A stretch of DNA of 38,973 nucleotides, taken from positions 1 to 38,973 of the forward strand of contig JAAELL010000334.1 of assembly GCA_024226735.1 (NCBI GenBank), read 5' to 3'. Within the stretch, counting starts at the first letter, position 1; each line of letters starts with the position of its first letter. The translations under genes were made by a program, and so were the position numbers. This DNA comes from a bacterium. GTDB lineage: Bacteria; Planctomycetota; UBA1135; GCA-002686595. The notes beneath the pieces were generated by a model. That model saw nothing but the letters and a program-made list of their open reading frames with translations, was not told the origin of the DNA and ran no database searches. Below, one piece after another: positions 23,554 to 30,243 of this stretch.

Positions 23554-25006
23554 CCCAGCCCCCCTCGCACCCGTAGAACAGGTCGTCTGCCGCGCTCGGC
23601 CCCCACGATCCGGCTGCGTACTCGTGCATCGGTGCGCCGGCGGCGTCCCAGCCACCGCGCAGCTCGTCGGCGAACCGCCAGCTCGCGTCGATCTCGTCCG
23701 AACGCAGGAACAGCGTCTGGTCGCCCAGCAGCGCGTCGAGCAAGAGCCGCTCGTAGGCGGGCGCCGTCGTCTCTCCGAACTGGTCCCTGTAGTCGAACGA
23801 CAGCTCCGCCGGCGTCATCTGCATCACGTTCCCGGGGCGCTTGACGCCGAACGAGAGCCCGATCGCCTCTCGCGGCTGCAGCGTCAGCGTCAGCACGTTG
23901 GGACGCACTTGGCACAGGTTCCCCGCCTCGAGCTGGGCGCGGAAGTCGGGCTCGCTCATGCCCTCGGGCCGGTTGAATAGCTGCAGCGGCGCGGTGCGGA
24001 ACTGGATGCGGACCTCGGTGTTCTTGCGCGGCAGCCGCTTGCCGTGGCGCAACAGGAACGGCACACCGCTCCAGCGCCACGTCGCGACCTCCGCGCGCGC
24101 GGCGACGTAGGTCTCGGTCATCGAGTCCGTGGCGACGCCCTCCTCCTCCAGGTAGCCGCGCGTGTCCCCGCGCGCCGTATAGCGTGCGCGCACCGAGTTG
24201 TGTCCCACGTCGTGCAGGTGCAGGCCGCGCAGGACAGCGACCTTCTGGTTGCGGATCGACTCGGCGGCTAGCGTTGCGGGCGGCTCCATCGCGATCAACG
24301 CCAAGATCTGCAGCATGTGGTTCTGCAGCATGTCGCGCACGGCCCCGGTCGTGTCGTAGTAGCCGGCGCGACCGCCAAGCCCCAACTCCTCCGCGACGGT
24401 GATCTGCACGAGCTCGACGTGGTGGCGACTCCACAGCGGATCGAAGATCGCGTTGTGGAACCGGAAGCCGAGCAGGTTCTGCACGGTCTCCTTCCCCAGG
24501 TAGTGGTCGATGCGGTAGAGCTGCTCCTCGTCGATGAACTTGTGCAGCTCGGCGTTGAGCCGGCGCGCGCTCGCGAGGTCATGCCCGAAGGGTTTCTCGA
24601 CAACGACGCGCTGCCAGTGGCTCTCGTCGACACCGCGGCACAAGAGGCCCGACTGGCACAAGGCCTCGACGGTCGAACCGAAGAGCTCGGGCTTCAGCGC
24701 CAGGTAGAACAGCCGGCCACCCGCGCCGGCGCGCTCGCGCAGCGCCTCGACCTGGCCCGCCTCGGACAGGTCGACCGACTGGTAGCCGATACGCGGCGCG
24801 AGCGTGTCGAACCCGTCGAGCAGCTCGTCGGGCATGCGCGCGCGGAGCTCGGCTCGAAAGATCTCGTCGGTCTTCGGGCTCCGCGAGAGGCCAAGCACGG
24901 AGAACTCGCGTCCCTGACGGGCGAGGCTCGCCAGGGCAGGAATCAACTTGCGGGCGGTGAGATCACCGCTCGCACCGAGAATGAAAAACTGCGGCGGAGG
25001 AGTCAT
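23546..25006 (-). CDS. zwf: Glucose-6-phosphate 1-dehydrogenase
   Basis: This is a 486-residue enzyme that oxidises glucose 6-phosphate to the lactone with NADP, the committed step of the oxidative pentose phosphate pathway. The coenzyme motif is FILGASGDLTARKLIPALAS at residues 8-27; the substrate and active-site motif is YRIDHYLGKETVQNLL at about 162-177. The C-terminal domain has VRIQFRTAPLQLF and YERLLLDALLGDQTLF. The ATG at 25006 gives the standard N-terminus. It is the first gene of zwf-pgl-gnd, with the promoter expected in the 262-base gap to the divergent DUF454 gene. Confidence 0.97.
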   Translation of the reverse strand: MTPPPQFFILGASGDLTARKLIPALASLARQGREFSVLGLSRSPKTDEIFRAELRARMPDELLDGFDTLAPRIGYQSVDLSEAGQVEALRERAGAGGRLFYLALKPELFGSTVEALCQSGLLCRGVDESHWQRVVVEKPFGHDLASARRLNAELHKFIDEEQLYRIDHYLGKETVQNLLGFRFHNAIFDPLWSRHHVELVQITVAEELGLGGRAGYYDTTGAVRDMLQNHMLQILALIAMEPPATLAAESIRNQKVAVLRGLHLHDVGHNSVRARYTARGDTRGYLEEEGVATDSMTETYVAARAEVATWRWSGVPFLLRHGKRLPRKNTEVRIQFRTAPLQLFNRPEGMSEPDFRAQLEAGNLCQVRPNVLTLTLQPREAIGLSFGVKRPGNVMQMTPAELSFDYRDQFGETTAPAYERLLLDALLGDQTLFLRSDEIDASWRFADELRGGWDAAGAPMHEYAAGSWGPSAADDLFYGCEGGWGV

Positions 25007-25268
25007 GGAGGGCGGCGTACGAGGCGGCGCGCGAACCGTGACTCGGCCCGATCGGGGGCGGCGCCTACCCGCGCGGGTCTACCACCTCCATCGGCGTGCT
25101 ACCAGGGATCCCCGACCGCCGCGTGGATTTCCGGGACCCGTTTCCTGCTCCTCGTCCGGTTCGACCCCGAATTGGGCCATCGACGTGCGCGCCTTCCTCC
25201 GTCGCGCGCTCGTATTCTTGAAGGATCGGGCCCATCCTTGCGCTGAAGTTGGGAGAGTAGCGAGCCGC

Positions 25269-25685
25269 ATGGAGCCCGATCCCGAGAACTCCGGACCGCC
25301 CGTCAAGGAGGGACTCGCCCGCTACTGCCTGCTCGCGCTCGGCAGCCTCTTCGCGGTGCTCGGCTCGTTGGGCGCGTTCCTGCCGGTGCTTCCCACGACG
25401 CCGTTCCTCTTGTTGGCCGCCGCATGCTTCGCGCGCTCGTCGCCCGCCTTCCACCAGAGGCTACTCGCCAACCGCATCTTCGGGCCCTACATCGCCCAGT
25501 GGCAACGCGACCACACGATCCCGTGCGACGCCAAGCGCAAGGCGTACACAGTCGTCGTGTTGACGTTCACGCTCTCGATCTGGTTCGTCGGCGCGGCGTG
25601 GCTGCGCGGCCTGCTCGCGGGGATCGGAGTCTCACTGCTCGTACTCCTCGCGCGCCTGCCGACCTCTAGCTCGAGCGTCGAGTAG
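25269..25685 (+). CDS. DUF454 (YbaN-type) inner membrane protein
   Basis: This is a 138-residue membrane protein. It shows the family signature ALGSLFAVLGSLGAFLPVLP followed by TTPFLLLAAACFARSSPAFH, then FGPYIAQWQRDHTIP and a second hydrophobic hairpin (AYTVVVLTFTLSIWFVGAAW, GLLAGIGVSLLVLLARLP). The start at 25269 gives a 16-residue soluble head before the conserved region; the open frame upstream lacks similarity. The function of the family is unknown. It is divergent from zwf; the 262-base gap between them shows no strong promoter match, though it should hold the zwf promoter. Confidence 0.9.
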   Translation: MEPDPENSGPPVKEGLARYCLLALGSLFAVLGSLGAFLPVLPTTPFLLLAAACFARSSPAFHQRLLANRIFGPYIAQWQRDHTIPCDAKRKAYTVVVLTFTLSIWFVGAAWLRGLLAGIGVSLLVLLARLPTSSSSVE

Positions 25686-25756
25686 GCTGGCACCGGGCTC
25701 TCGCTCGTCTGAAGCCACTCGCCACGCGCGCGAGCCTGACGGCCGCCGTCGAGGTC

Positions 25757-26014
25757 GTGGACGCCGCGGAAGTGCGCCGTCACCTGGAAGCCGGAGCGGA
25801 GGTCGACGAGCGCGTCGACCTCCTTCGCGTACAGGGGCTCACCCCGCTGCTCTTCGCCGTCGCCAGCGGCGACCCGGAGATCGTCGAGCTCCTGATCGCG
25901 GCGGGCGCCGACGTGAACGCCGCCGACTCTGAGGGCACGACTCCGCTGGTGCGCGCCCAGGGCAAGGGCTTCGACGAGGTCGCAGCGGTCCTGGTCGCGA
26001 ACGGCGCGGAATGA
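25757..26014 (+). CDS. Small ankyrin-repeat protein
   Basis: At least 85 residues, with two clear ankyrin units: GLTPLLFAVASGDPEIVELL with IAAGADVNAADSEG, then TTPLVRAQGKGFDEVAAVLV. A partial first unit, VRRHLEAGAEVDERVD, comes before. GTG 25757 is the first listed start, but similarity-like sequence (ASLTAAVEVVDAAEVRRHLE) extends upstream in frame to about 25730 without an ATG or GTG, so the true start may be a rarer codon or the 5' end may be damaged. Ankyrin repeats bind other proteins; the partner is unknown. It ends 9 bases from the convergent epimerase stop. Confidence 0.75.
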   Translation: MDAAEVRRHLEAGAEVDERVDLLRVQGLTPLLFAVASGDPEIVELLIAAGADVNAADSEGTTPLVRAQGKGFDEVAAVLVANGAE

Positions 26015-26023
26015 CGCCAGGAC

Positions 26024-27037
26024 TCAGAGAAACGGATAGCCCCGCGCCGATTCGGGGTGATACCCCTTCGCGCCGACCGCGCGCGCGAGCTCGCTGCGTG
26101 GTTCGTCGCCCGCCGCGAGCCTGTCGAGCACGTGGGCGAAGTCGTAGCGCGGCTGCCAGCCGAGCTCGGCGCGCGCCTTCGCGTTGACGTAGACGCGCTC
26201 GATCTCCGGGAACATCGTCCAGTCGCGGCGCGCGTACTCGGCCGCGTAGCCGGGGAACCGCCGCGCGACGACGCGCGGAGCGTCTTCGCGCAAGCCGGAG
26301 AGATCGTCAGGGGTGAACGGCGTCGTGGCGCTGATGATGTAGCGGCCGAAGCCGATCGTCGGCGCGCGCTCCGCGGCGAGCAGGTGCGCCTCCACCGCGT
26401 CCTCGATCTCGACGCGCCGATAGAGGTACTCGTTGGCCTTGACGTTCGCGTCGGCGAAGAGGTCCCGAACCTGCGCGCGGTCGTCTTCCTCGGGGAAGAA
26501 GCGCGACGTGCGCAGCACGATGCAGGGCAGCCCCAGGTCCTGGCGAGAGAGCTGGCAGAGCTCCTCGGCTGCCTTCTTGGTCACGCCGTAGATGTTCTTG
26601 GGTACCGGCTCGACGTCCTCGGTGATCCACGCCGCGGGCACGCCGCCCGCGGGCACGAGCGCGTGCCCGAAGACGCTCGTCGTGCTCGTGAAGACGAAGC
26701 TGCGCACACCGGCCGCGGCCGATTCCTCCAGGAGCGCCAGCGTGCCGCTGATGTTCGTCTCTACGAACGCCTCGCGGCTGTGGCTCTCGACGTGGGGCTT
26801 GTGCAACGTGGCCGTGTGCAGGACCGTCTCGACCCCGTCGAGCGCGCGCCGCACGCAATCGCGGTCGGCGACGGAGCCGATGATCGACGTGAAGGGCGAC
26901 TCGATGCGGTCGAGGCCGACGACCTCGCGGCCGCGCGCGCGCAGGACGCGCACGAGAGCTTCGCCGAGGTGTCCGGCGCTGCCGGTGACGAGGGTGCGAG
27001 CCCCCTGCCTTTCTGTCTCGATCTTCGCGCTCGCCAC
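26024..27037 (-). CDS. NAD-dependent epimerase/dehydratase (extended SDR)
   Basis: This is a 337-residue Rossmann enzyme. The coenzyme loop is LVTGSAGHLGEALVRVLRAR with GxxGHLG at ~19-25, and the catalytic pair is NIYGVTKKAAEE with Tyr150 and Lys154. A threonine-rich strand FVFTSTTSVFG precedes it. The C-terminal part, with VEIEDAVEAHLLAAERAP and AELGWQPRYDFAHVLDRL, is typical of nucleotide-sugar or related epimerases. The exact substrate cannot be told. The GTG at 27037 is preceded by a strong site (GGGAGGA). It is downstream of the ECF sigma pair on the same strand, with an 80-base gap. Confidence 0.9.
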   Translation of the reverse strand: MASAKIETERQGARTLVTGSAGHLGEALVRVLRARGREVVGLDRIESPFTSIIGSVADRDCVRRALDGVETVLHTATLHKPHVESHSREAFVETNISGTLALLEESAAAGVRSFVFTSTTSVFGHALVPAGGVPAAWITEDVEPVPKNIYGVTKKAAEELCQLSRQDLGLPCIVLRTSRFFPEEDDRAQVRDLFADANVKANEYLYRRVEIEDAVEAHLLAAERAPTIGFGRYIISATTPFTPDDLSGLREDAPRVVARRFPGYAAEYARRDWTMFPEIERVYVNAKARAELGWQPRYDFAHVLDRLAAGDEPRSELARAVGAKGYHPESARGYPFL

Positions 27038-27117
27038 AAAAGTCCTCCCGGCTCGCCTCGCGGAGGCGGGAGTCTATCAAGGCTCGAGGAGCTCCCGCAG
27101 CTCTGTTTGATTCGGTC

Positions 27118-27464
27118 TCATCTCTGCTCGGCCGCCATCAGGAGTTGTTCGCGCACGTCGGCATCGCTGTAGCCCGCTTCAAGGAGCGTCCGCTTGAGTC
27201 TCTTGCGCGCATCGTGGTGAAGCCCGTACAGCGCATTCGCGTTCGTCCCGAGGCGCTCGACGAGGACCGGGGACAGTACGCCCGCGAGCTCTCCCAGGAT
27301 AACCGTCCGCTGGCGATCGGTCAGGCTCTCGTGGATCGCGCGCTCGAGAACAGCGACTTGCGCAGGTAGAGGCGCAGGTCTTCGATCGCCGACTCATTCG
27401 GCTCCGACCGCCGCAGGTCGGTGAGCCACTGCGCGTTCGTGCGAGCCCGCGCGGCGAGCCTCAT
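27118..27464 (-). pseudogene. Relic of a second ECF sigma factor, middle deleted
   Basis: The ATG at 27464 overlaps the stop of the preceding sigma gene as ATGA. The first ~48 codons read ARARTNAQWLTDLRRSEPNE and AIEDLRLYLRKSLF, like the N-terminus of an ECF sigma subgroup. After about 27330 the sense moves to another frame: ERAIHESLTDRQRTVILGEL, VLVERLGTNANALYGLHHDA, RKRLKRTLLEAGYS, ending EQR at 27118. That is a clean region 4 with the ALYxLxHDARxRLK signature. Region 2 and the linker, roughly 80-100 residues, are missing, and the total length is not a multiple of three. It is a decayed gene unless the read is wrong over a large stretch. Confidence 0.7.
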
Positions 27465-27949
27465 AGCCCAGCCTCCAGCGCCGGAAAGTCCGTGCGCAGG
27501 AGCTTGAGCGCACGCGAATAGCGCTTGCGCGCCGCCGCCGGGGTGAGGTTCAGAATGCGGCGGATCGCCTCGAACGGAAGTGCGTCGGACACGCGGCGCG
27601 AGCGCCAGTAGTCGCGGACGCGGTTCATGACGATCGCGTGCACCCACGGTCCCAGCCGCCGTCCGGAGTCGTAGCTCGCGAGGGAACGCTGGACGTTGAG
27701 GAAGATGTCCTGCGTCAGGTCCTCGGCGACCTGGGCGCTACGTACGAGACTGCGTACGAAACTGCGTACGAAACTGCGTACGAAACTGCGTACGCGGGCG
27801 TAGACGAGGTCGAAGTCGTCGTCGAAGAAGCGCGCCAGCGCCGCGCGTTCGCCGACGCGCAAGCGTTCCCCGAACGCCGTGCTGTATTCGGGGAAACGAA
27901 GCGGCGAGGAGTGGGTCGCGCGTCGGGCGTCTCTTTCGGTGGTGGGCAT
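27461..27949 (-). CDS. ECF sigma factor with 4-residue repeat expansion and shortened region 4
   Basis: This is a 162-residue protein. Region 2 is clear: DFDLVYARVRS, then AEDLTQDIFLNVQRSLASYD and WVHAIVMNRVRDYWRSRR. Inside its first helix the sequence VRSF is repeated three times before VRSLVRSAQ, encoded by a 12-bp tandem repeat; relatives normally have a single VRRLVR-like segment there. After RSRRVSDALPF the protein jumps to AIRRILNLTPAAARKRYSRA LKLLR. The recognition helix of region 4 is kept, but the linker and first helix (about 40-60 residues) seem to be lost. DNA melting by region 2 may be altered. The stop overlaps the next start as ATGA. It is divergent from the exported protein gene at 28230. 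Confidence 0.75.
   Translation of the reverse strand: MPTTERDARRATHSSPLRFPEYSTAFGERLRVGERAALARFFDDDFDLVYARVRSFVRSFVRSFVRSLVRSAQVAEDLTQDIFLNVQRSLASYDSGRRLGPWVHAIVMNRVRDYWRSRRVSDALPFEAIRRILNLTPAAARKRYSRALKLLRTDFPALEAGL
27742..27794. repeat. 12-bp tandem repeat inside the ECF sigma gene, four copies and a partial
   Basis: Units GTACGAGACTGC (27742) and GTACGAAACTGC (27754, 27766, 27778), then a partial from 27790. The three later copies are identical, indicating recent expansion. Each copy adds Val-Arg-Ser-Phe to the minus-strand sigma factor. Confidence 0.95.
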
Positions 27950-28063
27950 CTCGGGTCTTTCCTTCTCGCGTCACGGGTTCGGGCATGCCTGTGCAAGGCG
28001 GGTGCCAGCCACGGACGAGCTGTCGCATCCACTTGGGCGAACGAGTGTTACGCCCATTCGGTC

Positions 28064-28107
28064 CGGTCCGGACCGCGTACGAGATCTCGCCGAACCACGA
28101 GATCTCG
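28064..28107. promoter_or_regulatory. Palindrome cluster between divergent sigma gene and exported-protein gene
   Basis: A perfect 12-bp palindrome CGGTCCGGACCG (28064-28075) is followed by two identical 10-bp palindromes CGAGATCTCG (28080-28089 and 28098-28107), 18 bases centre to centre. They lie in the 280-base gap between the genes at 27949 and 28230. Paired identical palindromes in a divergent promoter region are typical of a dimeric repressor or activator site. Confidence 0.5.
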
Positions 28108-28229
28108 CGGGTAGAGCCGCAGCATTCCGTAGGCCGCGTCGCGGGCGGTCGGATGCGATGTCCCTCGTCGGGTCACGCTGGCGACGACACACTGGTACCG
28201 GACGCACGCAGGAGGAAACCAGAGCGACC

Positions 28230-29561
28230 ATGGACGACACCAACAACGGCATCGCGCGGCGCAGCCGCGGCCGAGGCCACCGCCATGTGGGGCGAATCGG
28301 ATTCTTGCTCGCCATCGCGGGGCTGTTCGCACCGCTCGCGACGAGCCAAGTCGAGGACGCCGCCGGCGCGATCGCCCCCGACCCTGTGGTCGGCACGTTC
28401 GCGGATCAGCGCCTGACCGCGATGTTCACCGGCAAATCGCGCCGCTACACCGGCGCCTTCGCGATCGGCGGTCAGCTCTATCCAGTGACGGCACGCAAGC
28501 TGGACAGCGGCGAGCTCGAAGGAAAGCTCGAATCGGGCTCGAAGCGCTACGACTTCCGCGCCGCCCTCGAAGGCGACGTGCTCGTGTTGCGCTCGGGCGC
28601 AGCGCTCTACCGCCTACGGCGCAAGCCCCCCGCCGCGACGCAGGCCAACCCGCTCGCGAGCACGTCCGGACTCCTACCCGGTTTCCGGCTGCACCGCCAC
28701 GCCATCGGCTTCTCGCTCCAGGTTCCCGAAACGTGGAAGGTGTCGGAGGCCCAGGGCGGACTGGTGTTGACGCCGCCCGACGTGAAGCAGGAGGCGTGGG
28801 GTCCGGCCGAGATGTTCGTCGTCAGTGGAGCGCCCGCCGAAGGTGTGCAGGAGCCGCACGATCCGCAGGTGCGGCAGTACCTCGAGGGCGTCATCGGCCA
28901 GACGCTGGGGACGCAGCTGCGGCGCGTCGGCGACGTCGACAAGATCCAGGCCGGCCCGCGCCCAGGCGCGATCATGACCTGGAAGGGTACGTACCCCGGA
29001 GGCCAGGGGCGCTTTCGCGCGCGCGCCTACGTCGTGATGATGAACGGCTACGGTGTCACGCTCTCGTGCGTCGGCCCGACCCTGCAGCTGAAGCGCCGCG
29101 ATGCAGTGCTGCGCAAGATCCTCGCGACGTTCGGTGCCGATACGCCCGATGCCGCCGCGAGCACGACCGACGCGCCGCCGGGGAAGGTCGATCAGCGCCT
29201 CGTCGGTCGCTGGTACCGCTCGGTGTACCGCCGCTCCGCATTGCCCGGCGGGATCAACACGGCGTTCCACCAGACGATGCTGCTCGCTCCGGACGGCAAG
29301 CTGTCGTGGGTCGACCAGACGGTGCTCTCGGGCCAGCAGCGCGCCGGACAGGCGAGTTCGGGCTGGACGTTCAGCGGAATCCCCGAGAGCCAGGTCCATC
29401 GCGGCACCTGGAGCGCGACGGGCAACACCGTGCACATGACGTGGCAGGGTGGCGCCGCGGTGTACTCGCTTCACGTGCAGGGCGCGAGCGGTCGGCGCGA
29501 GATGCTGCTCACGCCGCAGGCGGGCGGCGACAAGGAGCTGTGGACCGAGTACGCGAATTAG
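28230..29561 (+). CDS. Exported protein of unknown function with PsbP/DUF1795-like middle part
   Basis: This is a 443-residue exported protein. AGGAGG lies about 14 bases before the ATG. The N-terminus has a basic stretch (RRSRGRGHRHVGR) and a hydrophobic segment (IGFLLAIAGLFAPLATS), a long signal or anchor. Residues ~55-125 form a small beta-rich unit (LTAMFTGKSRRYTGAFAIGG). Residues ~150-295 resemble proteins that start FRLHRHAIGFSLQVPETWKV, a pattern like PsbP/DUF1795 folds. The last ~130 residues (LVGRWYRSVYRR to MTWQGGAAVYSLHV) look like a lipocalin-type calyx. No catalytic motif was seen and I do not recognise a named family. It is divergent from the repeat-bearing sigma gene and convergent with the next ECF sigma. 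Confidence 0.75.
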   Translation: MDDTNNGIARRSRGRGHRHVGRIGFLLAIAGLFAPLATSQVEDAAGAIAPDPVVGTFADQRLTAMFTGKSRRYTGAFAIGGQLYPVTARKLDSGELEGKLESGSKRYDFRAALEGDVLVLRSGAALYRLRRKPPAATQANPLASTSGLLPGFRLHRHAIGFSLQVPETWKVSEAQGGLVLTPPDVKQEAWGPAEMFVVSGAPAEGVQEPHDPQVRQYLEGVIGQTLGTQLRRVGDVDKIQAGPRPGAIMTWKGTYPGGQGRFRARAYVVMMNGYGVTLSCVGPTLQLKRRDAVLRKILATFGADTPDAAASTTDAPPGKVDQRLVGRWYRSVYRRSALPGGINTAFHQTMLLAPDGKLSWVDQTVLSGQQRAGQASSGWTFSGIPESQVHRGTWSATGNTVHMTWQGGAAVYSLHVQGASGRREMLLTPQAGGDKELWTEYAN

Positions 29562-29585
29562 CGCCACGGGTGACGGCACTCGAGC

Positions 29586-30161
29586 TCATTCGGGCTGCTC
29601 GGTGCCGCGTGCCTCCAACCGGCCGAGGACCGGTACCAGCTTGAGCTTCGCCTTGGCGACGCGGTAGCGGGCCTGCTTGAACGACAGCCCGAGGCGTTGC
29701 CCCAGCTTGTCGTAGGACAACCCTTCGAACTCGTGCAGGTAGAGTGCTTCGCGCAGCTCGGGTGGGAGCTCCGCGATCGCGAGCCGCACCGTCTCGACGA
29801 GCTCGACGCGCGCCGCGTAGGCGCTCGGTGTCAGCGCCGCCGCGTCCCCGCCGTGCGGCTCCTCGTCGACGGCGTTGGCCGCGCCGACCTGCCGGTCGTA
29901 GCCGCGGCGCAGCGCAGTGACTGCGCGGTAGCGGTCGACGAGCTTGTTCTCGACGATGCGTGTCAGCCAGGCTCGGAAGGGCTCGTCCTCGAGCGGCACG
30001 TCCGCGCCCGATTGCTCGAGTGCGCGCAGACACGCCGACTGCACGATGTCGAGGCTCTCCTCGCGCGTGCGCAGCATCTTGCTCATGCGGTGCGTCACGA
30101 TGGCGCGCACGGTTGGCAAGTGCTTCGCAAGCAGTCGTTCGAGCTCTCCTTCGTCGTTCAT
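29586..30161 (-). CDS. ECF-type RNA polymerase sigma factor
   Basis: This is a 191-residue intact sigma-70-family protein. Region 2 is SLDIVQSACLRALEQ and FRAWLTRIVENKLVDRYRA; region 4 is ELPPELREALYLHEFEGLSY, then DKLGQRLGLSFKQARYRVAKAK. The linker between them is acidic. The planctomycete group with this layout is usually found next to Ser/Thr kinases. Here it is divergent from the kinase-FGE gene, whose -10 element lies 29 bases beyond the sigma start, so one signal may control both. Confidence 0.93.
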   Translation of the reverse strand: MNDEGELERLLAKHLPTVRAIVTHRMSKMLRTREESLDIVQSACLRALEQSGADVPLEDEPFRAWLTRIVENKLVDRYRAVTALRRGYDRQVGAANAVDEEPHGGDAAALTPSAYAARVELVETVRLAIAELPPELREALYLHEFEGLSYDKLGQRLGLSFKQARYRVAKAKLKLVPVLGRLEARGTEQPE

Positions 30162-30189
30162 CGCGAATGCCTTCGGTGTCTTCGATCAC

Positions 30190-30195
30190 TATAAT
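30190..30195 (+). promoter_or_regulatory. TATAAT -10 element for the kinase gene
   Basis: A perfect TATAAT at 30190-30195 in very GC-rich surroundings. Transcription would start near 30202. That leaves about 42 bases before the ATG at 30244, but only ~3 before the alternative ATG at 30205, favouring 30244. No good -35 was found 16-18 bases upstream, so it may depend on an activator or an alternative sigma. Confidence 0.5.
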
Positions 30196-30243
30196 TCACG
30201 GCGGATGGATGCTGGGCACCCAGATCGCGGCGACGCGGAAACG

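Noticed and set aside
21854..23980. 708-codon plus-strand open frame
   Set aside because: It is antisense to gnd, pgl and zwf.
27742..27794. CRISPR array
   Set aside because: The units are directly adjacent with no spacers and only 12 bp long; it is a coding tandem repeat.
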